DNA of 64,000 nucleotides, from NCBI RefSeq assembly GCF_004216905.1, contig NZ_SGXJ01000003.1:806001-870000 (forward strand). Reading direction: 5' to 3'. The position numbers were made by a program, and so were the translations under genes. Below are positions 33,898 to 42,303 of the stretch, piece after piece (within the stretch, counting starts at the first letter, position 1; each line of letters begins with the position of its first letter). The notes beneath the pieces are model-generated. The model was not told where the DNA came from. It worked only from the letters and a program-made list of their open reading frames with translations, and ran no database searches. Origin of the DNA: Kribbella sp. VKM Ac-2569 (GTDB taxonomy: Bacteria > Actinomycetota > Actinomycetes > Propionibacteriales > Kribbellaceae).

Positions 33898-34638
33898 GTG
33901 TTCGACTATGACGGCGAGATGCGGTTCTTGCAGGGGCGGTTTCGGGCTGCTTGTGGGGTGCGGGCCGGGGATCGGGTGCTTGATGTCGGGTGTGGGGGTG
34001 GGCAGACGACGCGGGAAGCGGCCGCGGATGCTGGGCGCGGGCGGGTGGTCGGGGTGGATGTTTCCGAGAGGATGCTCGAGGATGCGCGACGGCGTACGGC
34101 GGAGGCACACGTCAGCTATCTGCTCGCGGACGCGGCGACGTACGACTTCGGGGCGGCGGCGTTCGACGTGTGTATCAGCCGGTTCGGGGTGATGTTCTTC
34201 GACGATCCGGTGGGTGCGTTCGCGAATCTGCGGCGGGCGTTGCGGCCTGGTGGCCGGCTCGTCGCGATGGTGTGGCAGGCGCGCGCGGAGAACGAATGGG
34301 CACAGGTGATCCCAGCGACGATCGGCGGGGACGCGGAGGTGCGGGACGAGTCGCCGTTTTCGCTTGGGGATCCGGATGTTGTGCGGGGCATCCTCGGGTC
34401 TGCGGGCTTTGGCGACGTGACGTTTGCCGCGGTGCGTGAACGGCTGTACTACGGTCCCGATGTCGAGACGGCGTACGAGAACGTCCTGCAGCTCCGCGAG
34501 CCGCTAGCACTGCTAGCGGAACTCGCCCCGGCCGACGCCGAGCGTGCACGAGCCGACCTGCGTGCGATGCTCGCGGCGCACGACAGCGGTGACGGCGTCC
34601 TGTTCGACTCCGCTGCCTGGATCGTCACCGCGGAGTGA
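33898..34638 (+). CDS. Class I SAM-dependent methyltransferase
   Basis: The protein has 246 residues and begins with GTG. Motif I is VLDVGCGGGQTT near residue 28, the ribose-binding acid follows in VVGVDVSERML, and RFGVMFFDDPVGAFANLRRALRPGGRL covers motifs IV-V. It resembles UbiE/COQ5-like enzymes that act on small molecules. The substrate is unknown. A CTAGC-N3-GCTAG palindrome lies near its 3' end. Confidence 0.87.
   Translation: MFDYDGEMRFLQGRFRAACGVRAGDRVLDVGCGGGQTTREAAADAGRGRVVGVDVSERMLEDARRRTAEAHVSYLLADAATYDFGAAAFDVCISRFGVMFFDDPVGAFANLRRALRPGGRLVAMVWQARAENEWAQVIPATIGGDAEVRDESPFSLGDPDVVRGILGSAGFGDVTFAAVRERLYYGPDVETAYENVLQLREPLALLAELAPADAERARADLRAMLAAHDSGDGVLFDSAAWIVTAE
34503..34517 (+). 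repeat. In-frame CTAGC-N3-GCTAG palindrome, copy 2
   Basis: GCTAGCACTGCTAGC in the methyltransferase gene is read CTA-GCA-CTG-CTA-GC (L-A-L-L-A). Confidence 0.9.
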
Positions 34639-34729
34639 CCGGCGTCACATTTCACGGATGTCGTATCCGCCGCGACCCGCACGACGCTCAGACACGAGCA
34701 CCACACACCACTTGATCAAGGAGCACCAG

Positions 34730-35305
34730 ATGCGTTCCCTCATCACCACCGCGTTCATCTCTCTCGACGGCGTCGTGGACTCGCCCGGTGGCGAGGCGGG
34801 CTACCGCAACGCGGGCTGGACCTTCAAGGACATCGCGTTCGAGGAGGCGGCGTACGCGCTCAAGGGCGAAGAGCAGGACGAGGCCACCGCGCTGCTGCTC
34901 GGCCGGGTCAGCTACCAGGCGTTCTCGCCGGTCTGGCCGGGGATGACCGTGGAGTTCGCCGGCTACAACGCGATGCCGAAGTACGTCGTCTCGACCACCC
35001 TCAAGGACAGCGACCTGGTGTCGAACTGGGGCGAGACCACCATCCTCCGCTCCCTCGACGACGTCGCCGCGCTGAAGGAGACCGAGGGCGGCCCGATCAT
35101 CATCAACGGCAGCGCCACCCTCAACCGCAACCTGTCCGACGCGGGCCTGATCGACCAGTACAACCTGCTCGTCTTCCCCGTCCTCCTCGGCGCCGGCAAA
35201 CGGCTCTTCAGCGACACCGACCGCGACAAGCTCAACCTCAACCTCACCTCGAGCGAGTCCTACGCCAACGGCATCCAGAAGCTCGTGTACGCCGTCCAGC
35301 ACTGA
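34730..35305 (+). CDS. Dihydrofolate-reductase-fold (RibD C-terminal-like) protein
   Basis: The protein has 191 residues. The fold is shown by LITTAFISLDGVVD at the start, ALLLGRVSYQAFSPVWP near residue 55, KYVVSTTL, the substrate/cofactor loop IIINGSATLNRNL, and LLVFPVLLGAGKRLF near the end. Such proteins bind NADPH and are usually not true folate enzymes. A clear AAGGAG site precedes the ATG at 34730. The substrate is unknown. Confidence 0.88.
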   Translation: MRSLITTAFISLDGVVDSPGGEAGYRNAGWTFKDIAFEEAAYALKGEEQDEATALLLGRVSYQAFSPVWPGMTVEFAGYNAMPKYVVSTTLKDSDLVSNWGETTILRSLDDVAALKETEGGPIIINGSATLNRNLSDAGLIDQYNLLVFPVLLGAGKRLFSDTDRDKLNLNLTSSESYANGIQKLVYAVQH

Positions 35306-35339
35306 CCGCTGTACTACCGTTCGAGCATGGGTGCGCGCG

Positions 35340-36944
35340 ATGTCCGTTGACGTGCTGGCTCTTGCTCGGGCGCGGCTGGGATTCCAGACACTGCGAGTGG
35401 GACAAGAGGACGCCGTACGGGGTGTGGTCGGCGGGCGGGATGTCCTCGCGGTGCTGGCCACCGGAACCGGGAAGACAGCGATCTATCAGCTGGCCGGGCT
35501 GGCGCTCGGCGGGGTGACTGTGGTGGTGAGTCCGCTCGTCGCCTTGCAGCGCGATCAGTTGCGGGCGTTGCGTCCGGCCGGCGTCGAGGTTGCGGAACTC
35601 AACGCGACCGACCACGCCGGCCGGCGCGCCGCCCATGATCTGTTGACGAACGACCGGCCCGGATTCGTGCTGCTGTCCCCCGAGCAACTCACGCATCCCG
35701 ACGTACTCGAACTGTTCGCCGCGTCCCGGCCGACGCTGGTGGCCGTCGACGAGGCGCATCTGGTCAGCGAGTGGGGTGAGGACTTCCGGCCCGACTACCT
35801 CCGTCTCGCCGCCGCGATCCGGGCGATGGGACGACCGCCGGTCCTCGCGCTCACGGCGACCGCCGCGCCGCCGGTGCGCAAGGAGATCGTGCATCGCCTG
35901 GAGCTGAACGACCCGGCTGTCGTCGTCGGCGGGTTCGACCGCCCGAACCTCAACCTCGCCGTGTTCACATTCGCCGACGACGACACCAAGAACCGCCGGC
36001 TGCTCAGCCACGTCCGGTCGTCGCGCGGCCCGGGCATCGTATACGTCGGCACGCATCGCCACGCAGAGGACCTCGCGCACGAACTGACCACGGCCGGCGT
36101 CGCTGCCCAGGCGTACCACGCGGGCCTGCCCGCGAAGCAACGCCGCGAGGTGCAGGACACGTTCCTGGAGGGCGGGTGCCGCGTCGTCGTCGCGACGATC
36201 GCGTTCGGGATGGGCATCGACAAGCCGGACATCCGCTGGGTGAGCCACGCCGAGGCTCCGTCGTCGGTGGACGCGTACTACCAGGAGATCGGCCGCGCCG
36301 GCCGCGACGGCGAACCGGCCGACATCGAGCTGTTCTTCCGGCATGCCGACCTGGGGCTGAACCGCTTCTTCGCGTCCGGCGGCGTCACCGACGACGACCT
36401 GCTCGCGGTGGCCACCGCGATCCGCGAACACCGGCCGAAGGACATCGCCGCGCTGGCCGCCGCTTCGGGCCTCGGCACAGCCCGGGTCGAACGGGCGCTG
36501 GGCCGGCTGACCGACGCCCGCGTCGTTGCTGTCGGCCACCAGTTCCACCTGGCCCGCGGAGTCGACGTCGACCGGGCCGTCACCGCGGCGTCGGCCGTCG
36601 AGCACGATCGTCGCGAGGTCGCGAGGTCGCGGGTCGAGATGATGGCTGCGTACGCGGAGTACGGCGGTTGCCGGCGCGAGTGGCTGCTCAGCTACTTCGG
36701 CGAACGGTACGACGGCCCGTGCGGCAATTGCGACAACGATCTTGCCGGCCGTACCGCGGCGCCGCCCGAGGACCAGCCGTTCCCGGTCGGCAGCCGGGTC
36801 GTCCATCGCGCCTTCGGCCCCGGTCTGGTCGAGCACTACGACGGCACCACGATGACGGTCCTGTTCGACCGCGTCGGCTACAAGGAACTCCGTACGGCGT
36901 TCATGGTCCACAACCAACTTCTGCAAGCCGAGGTCGCTCCATGA
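35340..36944 (+). CDS. recQ: RecQ-family ATP-dependent DNA helicase
   Basis: The 534-residue protein unwinds DNA 3' to 5' in recombination and repair. The motor is complete: motif 0 FQTLRVGQEDAV, Walker A TGTGKTAIYQ, DEAH in VAVDEAHLVSEWGEDFRPDY, TATAAPPVRKEI, and the second domain with VATIAFGMGIDKPD and QEIGRAGRDGEP. A winged-helix region follows, with zinc-type cysteines in GGCRREWLL and GPCGNCDNDL. An added C-terminal domain of about 55 residues (FPVGSRVVHRAFGPGLVEHY) looks like a small beta barrel. The HRDC domain is missing. It overlaps the next gene by ATGA. Confidence 0.93.
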   Translation: MSVDVLALARARLGFQTLRVGQEDAVRGVVGGRDVLAVLATGTGKTAIYQLAGLALGGVTVVVSPLVALQRDQLRALRPAGVEVAELNATDHAGRRAAHDLLTNDRPGFVLLSPEQLTHPDVLELFAASRPTLVAVDEAHLVSEWGEDFRPDYLRLAAAIRAMGRPPVLALTATAAPPVRKEIVHRLELNDPAVVVGGFDRPNLNLAVFTFADDDTKNRRLLSHVRSSRGPGIVYVGTHRHAEDLAHELTTAGVAAQAYHAGLPAKQRREVQDTFLEGGCRVVVATIAFGMGIDKPDIRWVSHAEAPSSVDAYYQEIGRAGRDGEPADIELFFRHADLGLNRFFASGGVTDDDLLAVATAIREHRPKDIAALAAASGLGTARVERALGRLTDARVVAVGHQFHLARGVDVDRAVTAASAVEHDRREVARSRVEMMAAYAEYGGCRREWLLSYFGERYDGPCGNCDNDLAGRTAAPPEDQPFPVGSRVVHRAFGPGLVEHYDGTTMTVLFDRVGYKELRTAFMVHNQLLQAEVAP

Positions 36945-37513
36945 GTATCGACGTACGCCCCGCCAGCGTCTTCGAGGACGTGCGGGCGGTGATCGGGCCG
37001 AAGTCGCCGACGTCCAACGTGTGCTTCTGCTTGAGCTATCGGATTCCGTCCAAGCTCAACAACTCGCTCCGCGGGCCGGAGCGTGGTGCCTACGTCGAGA
37101 GGCTCTGCCAGGCGACGCCCGCTCCCGGCGTGCTCGCGTACGACGGTGACACGCCGGTCGGATGGGCCGCGGTCGCGCCGCGTACAGAGACGACGTTCGC
37201 CAAGAACCGGAAGATCCCGCACGTGGACGAGCTGCCGGTGTGGTCGTTGTGGTGCATCCGGGTCCGCCCCGGACACCGCGGCGAGGGGATCTCGCACGCG
37301 CTGATCGCCGGCGCCGTCGAGTTCGCGCGCGAGAACGGGGGGCCGGTCGTCGAGGCCTATCCGCTGGACAACGGCGACAGCAAGGTCGATCTCACGATGG
37401 CGTACGCCGGGATCCGCAAGAACTTCGAGCACGCCGGGTTCACCAAGGCCGCCGACACCACGTCGACCCTCGCGGGCCATCCCCGCATCCTCATGCGTCT
37501 CGATCTCCGCTGA
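36941..37513 (+). CDS. GNAT-family N-acetyltransferase
   Basis: The protein has 190 residues. The acetyl-CoA-binding strand and loop WSLWCIRVRPGHRGEGISHALI (core R-x-x-G-x-G/S pattern) lie at about 100-122. The C-terminal AYAGIRKNFEHAGFTKAAD follows. This subfamily, with SNVCFCLSYRIPS near the start, is common in actinobacteria; the acceptor is unknown. It is translationally coupled to recQ. Confidence 0.85.
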   Translation: MSIDVRPASVFEDVRAVIGPKSPTSNVCFCLSYRIPSKLNNSLRGPERGAYVERLCQATPAPGVLAYDGDTPVGWAAVAPRTETTFAKNRKIPHVDELPVWSLWCIRVRPGHRGEGISHALIAGAVEFARENGGPVVEAYPLDNGDSKVDLTMAYAGIRKNFEHAGFTKAADTTSTLAGHPRILMRLDLR

Positions 37514-37877
37514 GCCAGCGCGCGGCCGCGTGGTACGTGTCGTCCGGCCTGCTGTTGAAGGCGATCGCCGCATCGGGAGCCAGCTGCCGCGTCAGGTTGA
37601 CGATCCGTTCGAACAACTCGAGCTGATCCTCGTTCCTCCGGATACCGCCACCGATCACCACGCACTCCCACGGCTGCGCCGCCAAGGCCGCGCTCACCAC
37701 CGCCTCGATGTCGTCGCTGCCGTCCAGCCCGACGAGGCAGGTCTGTGCGCCGACGCCGTGTGCGGCGAAGTCCGCCATCCCGACCTGGATCCCGGTCGCG
37801 ACCGGCTCCGGGTCCCACGGCCCGGGAACGCGGTACGGATCGAGACCGATCACCAGCACCCGCGCGTTGACGCCCAT
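37491..37877 (-). CDS. Conserved hypothetical protein
   Basis: The 128-residue protein has a Rossmann-like alternation: VLVIGLDPYRVPGPWDPEPV at the start, CLVGLDGSDDIEAVV, ECVVIGGGIRRNEDQLELFE, and a late AAIAFNSRP strand. It looks like a small soluble nucleotide- or ligand-binding fold and belongs to a family found across actinobacteria with no known role. It overlaps the convergent GNAT gene by 23 bases. Confidence 0.72.
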   Translation of the reverse strand: MGVNARVLVIGLDPYRVPGPWDPEPVATGIQVGMADFAAHGVGAQTCLVGLDGSDDIEAVVSAALAAQPWECVVIGGGIRRNEDQLELFERIVNLTRQLAPDAAIAFNSRPDDTYHAAARWLSGDRDA

Positions 37878-37907
37878 GCTCGCGACACTACTACTCTGCG
37901 GATTCGG

Positions 37908-39515
37908 CTAGTTGAGGTCGAAGGACAGCAGCGTGATGCTGTGGGGCGGGAAGTCGTAGCTCGCGTCGGTCAGTTCGACGGTGCCTAGGTCGCGCAAGCT
38001 CACGGCGTCCGGCGCGGTCAGGCTGTTGGACGCGAGTACGTCGTCCGCGGTCAGTTGCTTCACCGCAGCCCGTGCCGGCAGGGCGTCTCGACTCGCGTCG
38101 AGGGTCAGGTCGGCGCGGATCGCGGTGTCGCGGTGGCGGTTGATGACGGCGACGCGGATCGAGTTGCCGTCGGCCGTCTGGGTCGCGGAGACGTCGAGAT
38201 CCGGAACGGTCGCCGGGTAGGCGCGGAACTCGCCGCGGTGGTCGCGCTCGTCGCCCTGCCGTACGGCGGTCAGCTTGCCGGGCGACCGTACGTCCGCGGC
38301 GAGCGCGATCGGGCCGAGGTGGTTCTGGTACAGATCCCAGACGTGGTACGTCGCCGCACGCACGGCACCGTTGGGGCGGGCAACGATCACGCCGTTCGCG
38401 TTCAGCAGGTTCACCGTGTTCGCCATCGCGACCGGAACTTCGCGGCCGCCGGCGCGGTGCAGGGCGTGGAAGACGCCGGCGTAGAAGAGCGCGTCGGCGA
38501 GCGTTCTCGGACTCCACCGGTTCACGCGGTGGGCGGGGTGGGCCGGTCGGCCGTCGACGTCGCGGGCGACCGTGCCGCCATCGTCCGACGGTTGTGGCTC
38601 CGGCCACGTCGCGGGCTCGACGTGCCGGATGTTCCATTCGTCCAGGGCCAGCGCCAACGGACGCTCGCCTGCGATCCCGCCGACCAGGTCCGAGTACTCG
38701 ACGATCTGCTGCTCGAAGTAGAGCGACTGGGCGACGATCGCGTCGTACTCGGCATCGCCGTCGATCAGCTGCGTCGTCGCGCCGTAGAGGTGGAACGACA
38801 GGTAGTCGATCTGGTTGCCGACGGCACCTAGTACGGTCTTGGTCCAGCCGTCGCGGTCGTCGGTCTTGCCGACCGCGATGAATCTCAGCGACGGGTCGAC
38901 AGCTCGCATGAAGCGGGCATGCTCGGCCGCGTCGGCGGCGTATGCGGCGGCGCTGCGGTGGCCCATCTGCCAGTCGCCGTACACCTCGTTGCCGAGTCCC
39001 CAGTACTTCACGCCGTACGGCGCCGGATGGCCGTTGAGCGCCCGCCGCCGGGTGTATTCGGTGTTGCCGCCATAGTTGGTGTACTCGACCCAGCGGACCG
39101 CCTCGTCGACGTCGCGGCAGCTGTGCGCGAGGTACGGCTCGGTCCCGACCTCGGCGCACCAGGCGAGGAACTCGTCGGTGCCGAAGTGGTTGCTCTCCTC
39201 GGATCCCCAGGCCAGCTCCAACCGTCGAGGCCGGGAGTCGCGCGGTCCGATGCCGTCTTCCCAGTGGTATGCCGACGTGAAGTTGCCGCCCGGCCAGCGG
39301 ACCACCGGGAGACCGAGTTCCCGGCAGAGCTCGATCACGTCTTGCCGCAGACCGTTCCGTGCGTCATCGCCCCCGTACGCCAGCGGTGAGCCTTCGTCGA
39401 AGACGCCGCCCTCGATGTTGCCGAAGAACGCGGACTCCAGGAAGTGCCCGTAGATCAGCGGGTCGATGGCGTGCCGCCGGTCCCGGCGGATGTCGATGGT
39501 CGCGGCGGGATGCAC
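37908..39515 (-). CDS. Alpha-L-arabinofuranosidase-like glycoside hydrolase, GH51
   Basis: The 535-residue protein has the GH51 TIM barrel and C-terminal beta domain. The acid/base is Glu177 in WGLGNEVYG and the nucleophile Glu293 in LDEWN; GGNFTSAYHWEDGIGPR near 76-92 is typical of the family. There is no signal peptide, so it acts in the cytoplasm on imported oligosaccharides. The segment AHSCRDVDEAVRW replaces the usual GTGTPEEA-type loop, so the sugar may differ from arabinose. The GTG start at 39515 lies inside the end of the ROK regulator gene (61-base overlap), preceded by AGGAGG. A sulfatase gene diverges from this operon. Confidence 0.9.
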   Translation of the reverse strand: MHPAATIDIRRDRRHAIDPLIYGHFLESAFFGNIEGGVFDEGSPLAYGGDDARNGLRQDVIELCRELGLPVVRWPGGNFTSAYHWEDGIGPRDSRPRRLELAWGSEESNHFGTDEFLAWCAEVGTEPYLAHSCRDVDEAVRWVEYTNYGGNTEYTRRRALNGHPAPYGVKYWGLGNEVYGDWQMGHRSAAAYAADAAEHARFMRAVDPSLRFIAVGKTDDRDGWTKTVLGAVGNQIDYLSFHLYGATTQLIDGDAEYDAIVAQSLYFEQQIVEYSDLVGGIAGERPLALALDEWNIRHVEPATWPEPQPSDDGGTVARDVDGRPAHPAHRVNRWSPRTLADALFYAGVFHALHRAGGREVPVAMANTVNLLNANGVIVARPNGAVRAATYHVWDLYQNHLGPIALAADVRSPGKLTAVRQGDERDHRGEFRAYPATVPDLDVSATQTADGNSIRVAVINRHRDTAIRADLTLDASRDALPARAAVKQLTADDVLASNSLTAPDAVSLRDLGTVELTDASYDFPPHSITLLSFDLN

Positions 39516-40681
39516 AGGCGGGAAGCCTCCTGGTCGAGAGCGCTGAGAGCGGTTGTGAGTACGAGGGCGATGCCGCCGCGGGCTGCGGCGTCGGGGCCGA
39601 GTGCTGCGCGGGTGACTCGTACTGTGCGGTGGACCTGGCTGTGGGTGTGCCGGCGGAGCGCGGCTTCCAGCGGCTTGAACAGGTGGTCGCCGGTCTCGGC
39701 CAGTTCGCCGCCGATCACGACGACTTCCGGGTTGACGGTGTTGCAGGCCGCGGCCAGAACCTCCCCGATGCGCGTGCCGGCATCCGCGAGCAGGTCGCGC
39801 GCCGTTTGGTCGCGGGCGTCGAGGATGTCGCTGCATTGCGCTTGCAGGGTTGTCAGCGATACGTAGCGCTCGAGACAGCCACGGCCGCCGCAGGGACAGG
39901 CGGGTCCGTCACGGTCCACGCTGATGTGCCCGAGCTCCCCTGCCGCGCCACCGGCTCCCGCGAACAGCCGGCCACCGAGTACGAGTCCCCCGCCGACGCC
40001 GTACGACAGCCGCAGATACAACGCGCTGTCCACACCCGAGCCAGCGCCCCACACCGCCTCCGCTAGCGCTGCTAGCCGCGTGTTGTTGTCTACATAGACA
40101 GGTACGCCGAACCACGCGGAAACCGTTTCGCGCACCAGCTCGACCCGCTCCGAGCGCGCATCGGCCGCCACCGGACCGACGATGCCTACGCCGACTCCGG
40201 CGAGCGCGGTCAACGAGATTTCGTGGCGGGTGGTCAGGTTGTCGACCAGGTCGAGAGCGAGCTCGACGCGGCGGACCCACGGCGTACGTTCTGCGCAGGC
40301 GATCGCGCCCGAGGCGACGAACTCGTGCGCGACGTTGGAGATCGTCACCTGGATCCGGCGCTGCCCGAGATCGATCCCCAGCGCGAGCCCACCGGCCGGA
40401 TTCAACGTCAGCACCGAAACCGGCCGCCCACGCCCTCGGAGTCCAGGGCCGGCCGGGTCTTCGCCGCGGCGCTCGGCCAGGGCCTGTTTGCTCAGGAGGG
40501 TTTGGATGATCGACGAAAGCGTCGCGCGGGACAGGTTCGTCTGTTCCGCGAGTTGAGCGCGGGTCAGCGGACCTCGGGTGCGCAGGGCGGACAGCACCCG
40601 TTCCTCGTGTGTTTCCCGGAGAAGCCGAAGCGGCCCGGACGATTCCCTTCCCACGGGACCCGACTCTGACCGCCGGACCAT
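39455..40681 (-). CDS. ROK-family transcriptional regulator (NagC/XylR type)
   Basis: The 408-residue protein has an N-terminal winged helix (RETHEERVLSALRTRGPLTRAQ, then TNLSRATLSSIIQTLL) and a sugar-kinase-like ROK domain. ALGIDLGQRRIQVTI is the phosphate-binding strand, and the zinc motif CPCGGRGCLERY is intact. VDNNTRLAALAEAV and ELGHISVDRDG are ROK signatures. It should repress the GH51 gene, with which it overlaps by 61 bases, and the divergent sulfatase, and be released by a sugar. A CTAGC-N3-GCTAG palindrome lies within it. Confidence 0.92.
   Translation of the reverse strand: MVRRSESGPVGRESSGPLRLLRETHEERVLSALRTRGPLTRAQLAEQTNLSRATLSSIIQTLLSKQALAERRGEDPAGPGLRGRGRPVSVLTLNPAGGLALGIDLGQRRIQVTISNVAHEFVASGAIACAERTPWVRRVELALDLVDNLTTRHEISLTALAGVGVGIVGPVAADARSERVELVRETVSAWFGVPVYVDNNTRLAALAEAVWGAGSGVDSALYLRLSYGVGGGLVLGGRLFAGAGGAAGELGHISVDRDGPACPCGGRGCLERYVSLTTLQAQCSDILDARDQTARDLLADAGTRIGEVLAAACNTVNPEVVVIGGELAETGDHLFKPLEAALRRHTHSQVHRTVRVTRAALGPDAAARGGIALVLTTALSALDQEASRLCIPPRPSTSAGTGGTPSTR
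40062..40076 (-). repeat. In-frame CTAGC-N3-GCTAG palindrome, copy 3
   Basis: In the sense of the ROK gene it reads GCTAGCAGCGCTAGC, decoded CTA-GCA-GCG-CTA-GC (L-A-A-L-A) within the conserved VDNNTRLAALAEAV motif, so no insertion is involved. Confidence 0.9.
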
Positions 40682-40719
40682 ATTTATGTCAATACTTCAG
40701 ATTTAATACACTGATCCGC
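40682..40719. promoter_or_regulatory. AT-rich divergent promoter of the ROK and sulfatase genes
   Basis: The 38-base gap is strikingly AT-rich for this genome and carries the direct repeat TCAATAC (40689-40695) and TTAATAC (40703-40709), start to start 14 bases apart. ROK regulators prefer AT-rich sites, so this is the probable operator. Confidence 0.55.
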
Positions 40720-42120
40720 ATGCGGCCGAACGTTCTGCTCCTCTGCACCGACCAGCAGCGGTTCTCCGCGCTCGGTGCCTCCGGCAACGACGAGATCGAG
40801 ACCCCGAACCTCGACCGGCTCGCCGCGCAGGGCGTGCTGTTCGAGAACTGCTACGTGCAGAACCCGGTCTGCGGCCCGTCCCGCGCCAGCCTGATGACGA
40901 GCCGGTACGTCCACCAGCACGGCCTCTGGGCGAACGGCGTCGGCCTGCCGGACCACGCGCGCCTGTTCAGCAAGGACCTCGCCGACGCCGGCTACGACTG
41001 CGGCCTGGTCGGCAAGTTCCATCTCAACGCGTGCTTCGGCGGTCGTTCCGAGAAGCGGCACGACGACGGTTTCCGCGTGTTCCGCTGGGCCCACGACCCG
41101 TACCCGGGCTCGTCGGAGAACGAATACCACCGCTGGCTCCACACCCTCCGGCCCGACCTGGCCGGAGTCGAGGTCGACTACGACACGCTCCCCGCCGAGA
41201 TCCACTACAGCCACTGGATCGGCGAGCAGACGATCGACTTCCTCACCCAGTCCCGCGACCGCGACAAGCCGTTCCTGTTCGTCGCCAACTTCTTCGACCC
41301 GCACCACGGCTTCGGCGCCCCGGAGGACTATGTACGCCGCTACCGGGACAAGGAACTCAGCCGCCCACTCCCCGACGACCTGACCGGGAAGCCACCGATC
41401 CAGACCGAGGCGTCCCACGAGTCGTACGCCGGCCACGCGCGCGGCTTCACGTCGTATAGCGCGGAAGAGCTCCAAGAGGTCAAGGCGGCGTACTACGCGA
41501 TGATGACGCTCGTCGACGAGGAGGTCGGCCGGATCCTCGACGCGCTCGACGCCGAAGGGCTCAGCGACGACACGCTCGTCATCTTCACCAGCGACCACGG
41601 CGAGATGCTCGGCGACCATCAGCTGATGCTGAAGGGCCCGATGATGTACGACCAGGCCGTCCGCGTCCCGCTCATCCTCCGCTGGCCCTCGACGATCCCG
41701 GCCGGCGCTCGCAACACCGAGCTCGTCCAGTGGATCGATCTCGGCGCCACGATCCTCACCGCCGCCGGACTGCAGCCCCTCGGCGAGGGGCAGGACCTGT
41801 TGCCGTTGGCCACCAATCGCGCAACGGGCCGCGGCTGGGCGCTGAGCGAGTACCGCAACAGCGGGCATCCGTACGCGACCCCGGTCCACCTCACGATGCT
41901 CCGACGCGACCACTGGAAGCTCATCGTCCAGCACGGCTCCCCCGCCACCGACAGGGAGCGGACCGGTGAGCTGTACGACCTCGCCGCCGATCCGAACGAG
42001 TTGCAGAACCTCTGGGACGACCCGCTGCACCGAGACATCCGCACCGACCTCCAGGAGTTCCTCCTTGACGTCCTGGTCGCCACCGAGGACCGCAGTCAGG
42101 AACGTGTCGCCGACTGGTGA
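40720..42120 (+). CDS. Formylglycine-dependent sulfatase
   Basis: The 466-residue protein has the sulfatase signature CGPSR at Cys51 to Arg55 (NPVCGPSRASLMT), whose cysteine must be converted to formylglycine. Metal ligands are visible in LLLCTDQQR (Asp11) and FTSDHGEMLGDH. KGPMMYDQAVRVPLI is also typical. There is no signal peptide, so it acts on sulfated sugars inside the cell, like the GH51 enzyme encoded divergently. The true substrate is not clear. It starts with ATG at 40720, at the edge of the shared promoter. Confidence 0.93.
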   Translation: MRPNVLLLCTDQQRFSALGASGNDEIETPNLDRLAAQGVLFENCYVQNPVCGPSRASLMTSRYVHQHGLWANGVGLPDHARLFSKDLADAGYDCGLVGKFHLNACFGGRSEKRHDDGFRVFRWAHDPYPGSSENEYHRWLHTLRPDLAGVEVDYDTLPAEIHYSHWIGEQTIDFLTQSRDRDKPFLFVANFFDPHHGFGAPEDYVRRYRDKELSRPLPDDLTGKPPIQTEASHESYAGHARGFTSYSAEELQEVKAAYYAMMTLVDEEVGRILDALDAEGLSDDTLVIFTSDHGEMLGDHQLMLKGPMMYDQAVRVPLILRWPSTIPAGARNTELVQWIDLGATILTAAGLQPLGEGQDLLPLATNRATGRGWALSEYRNSGHPYATPVHLTMLRRDHWKLIVQHGSPATDRERTGELYDLAADPNELQNLWDDPLHRDIRTDLQEFLLDVLVATEDRSQERVADW

Positions 42121-42196
42121 GAAATTCGTTGGCACGCACGTCGAGCGGGCGAGTACGGTACCGGCGGACGTGACTTCACGCGAGGAGGTGGGACCC

Positions 42197-42256
42197 ATGA
42201 ACGCTGTATCTCGACGGGTGCTCCCTCTCTCCGTCACGACAGGGCGATCGGACTAG
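42197..42256 (+). CDS. Possible 19-residue leader peptide
   Basis: An ATG behind a strong GAGGAGGTGG site (42182-42191) opens a 19-codon frame, MNAVSRRVLPLSVTTGRSD. Its stop lies seven bases before a hairpin that itself ends at the ribosome site of the hydrolase gene. Spacing and order resemble a leader peptide that controls the gene behind it through ribosome stalling. The peptide does not match a family I know. Confidence 0.4.
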   Translation: MNAVSRRVLPLSVTTGRSD

Positions 42257-42263
42257 GTGTCGC

Positions 42264-42290
42264 CAGGAGCGCCGCAACCAGGCACTCCTG
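42264..42290 (+). promoter_or_regulatory. Hairpin between leader peptide and hydrolase
   Basis: CAGGAGCGCC (42264-42273) pairs with GGCACTCCTG (42281-42290) over a seven-base loop, with one internal mismatch. It sits directly before AAAGGG (42291-42296), the probable ribosome site of the hydrolase at 42304. Ribosomes finishing the leader peptide would unwind it. Confidence 0.5.
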
Positions 42291-42303
42291 AAAGGGCACC
42301 ACC

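Noticed and set aside
34503..34517. The CTAGC-N3-GCTAG units as small mobile palindromes inserted in genes
   Set aside because: The encoded residues fill conserved positions of each family without adding length, so the motif replaces codons and does not add them.
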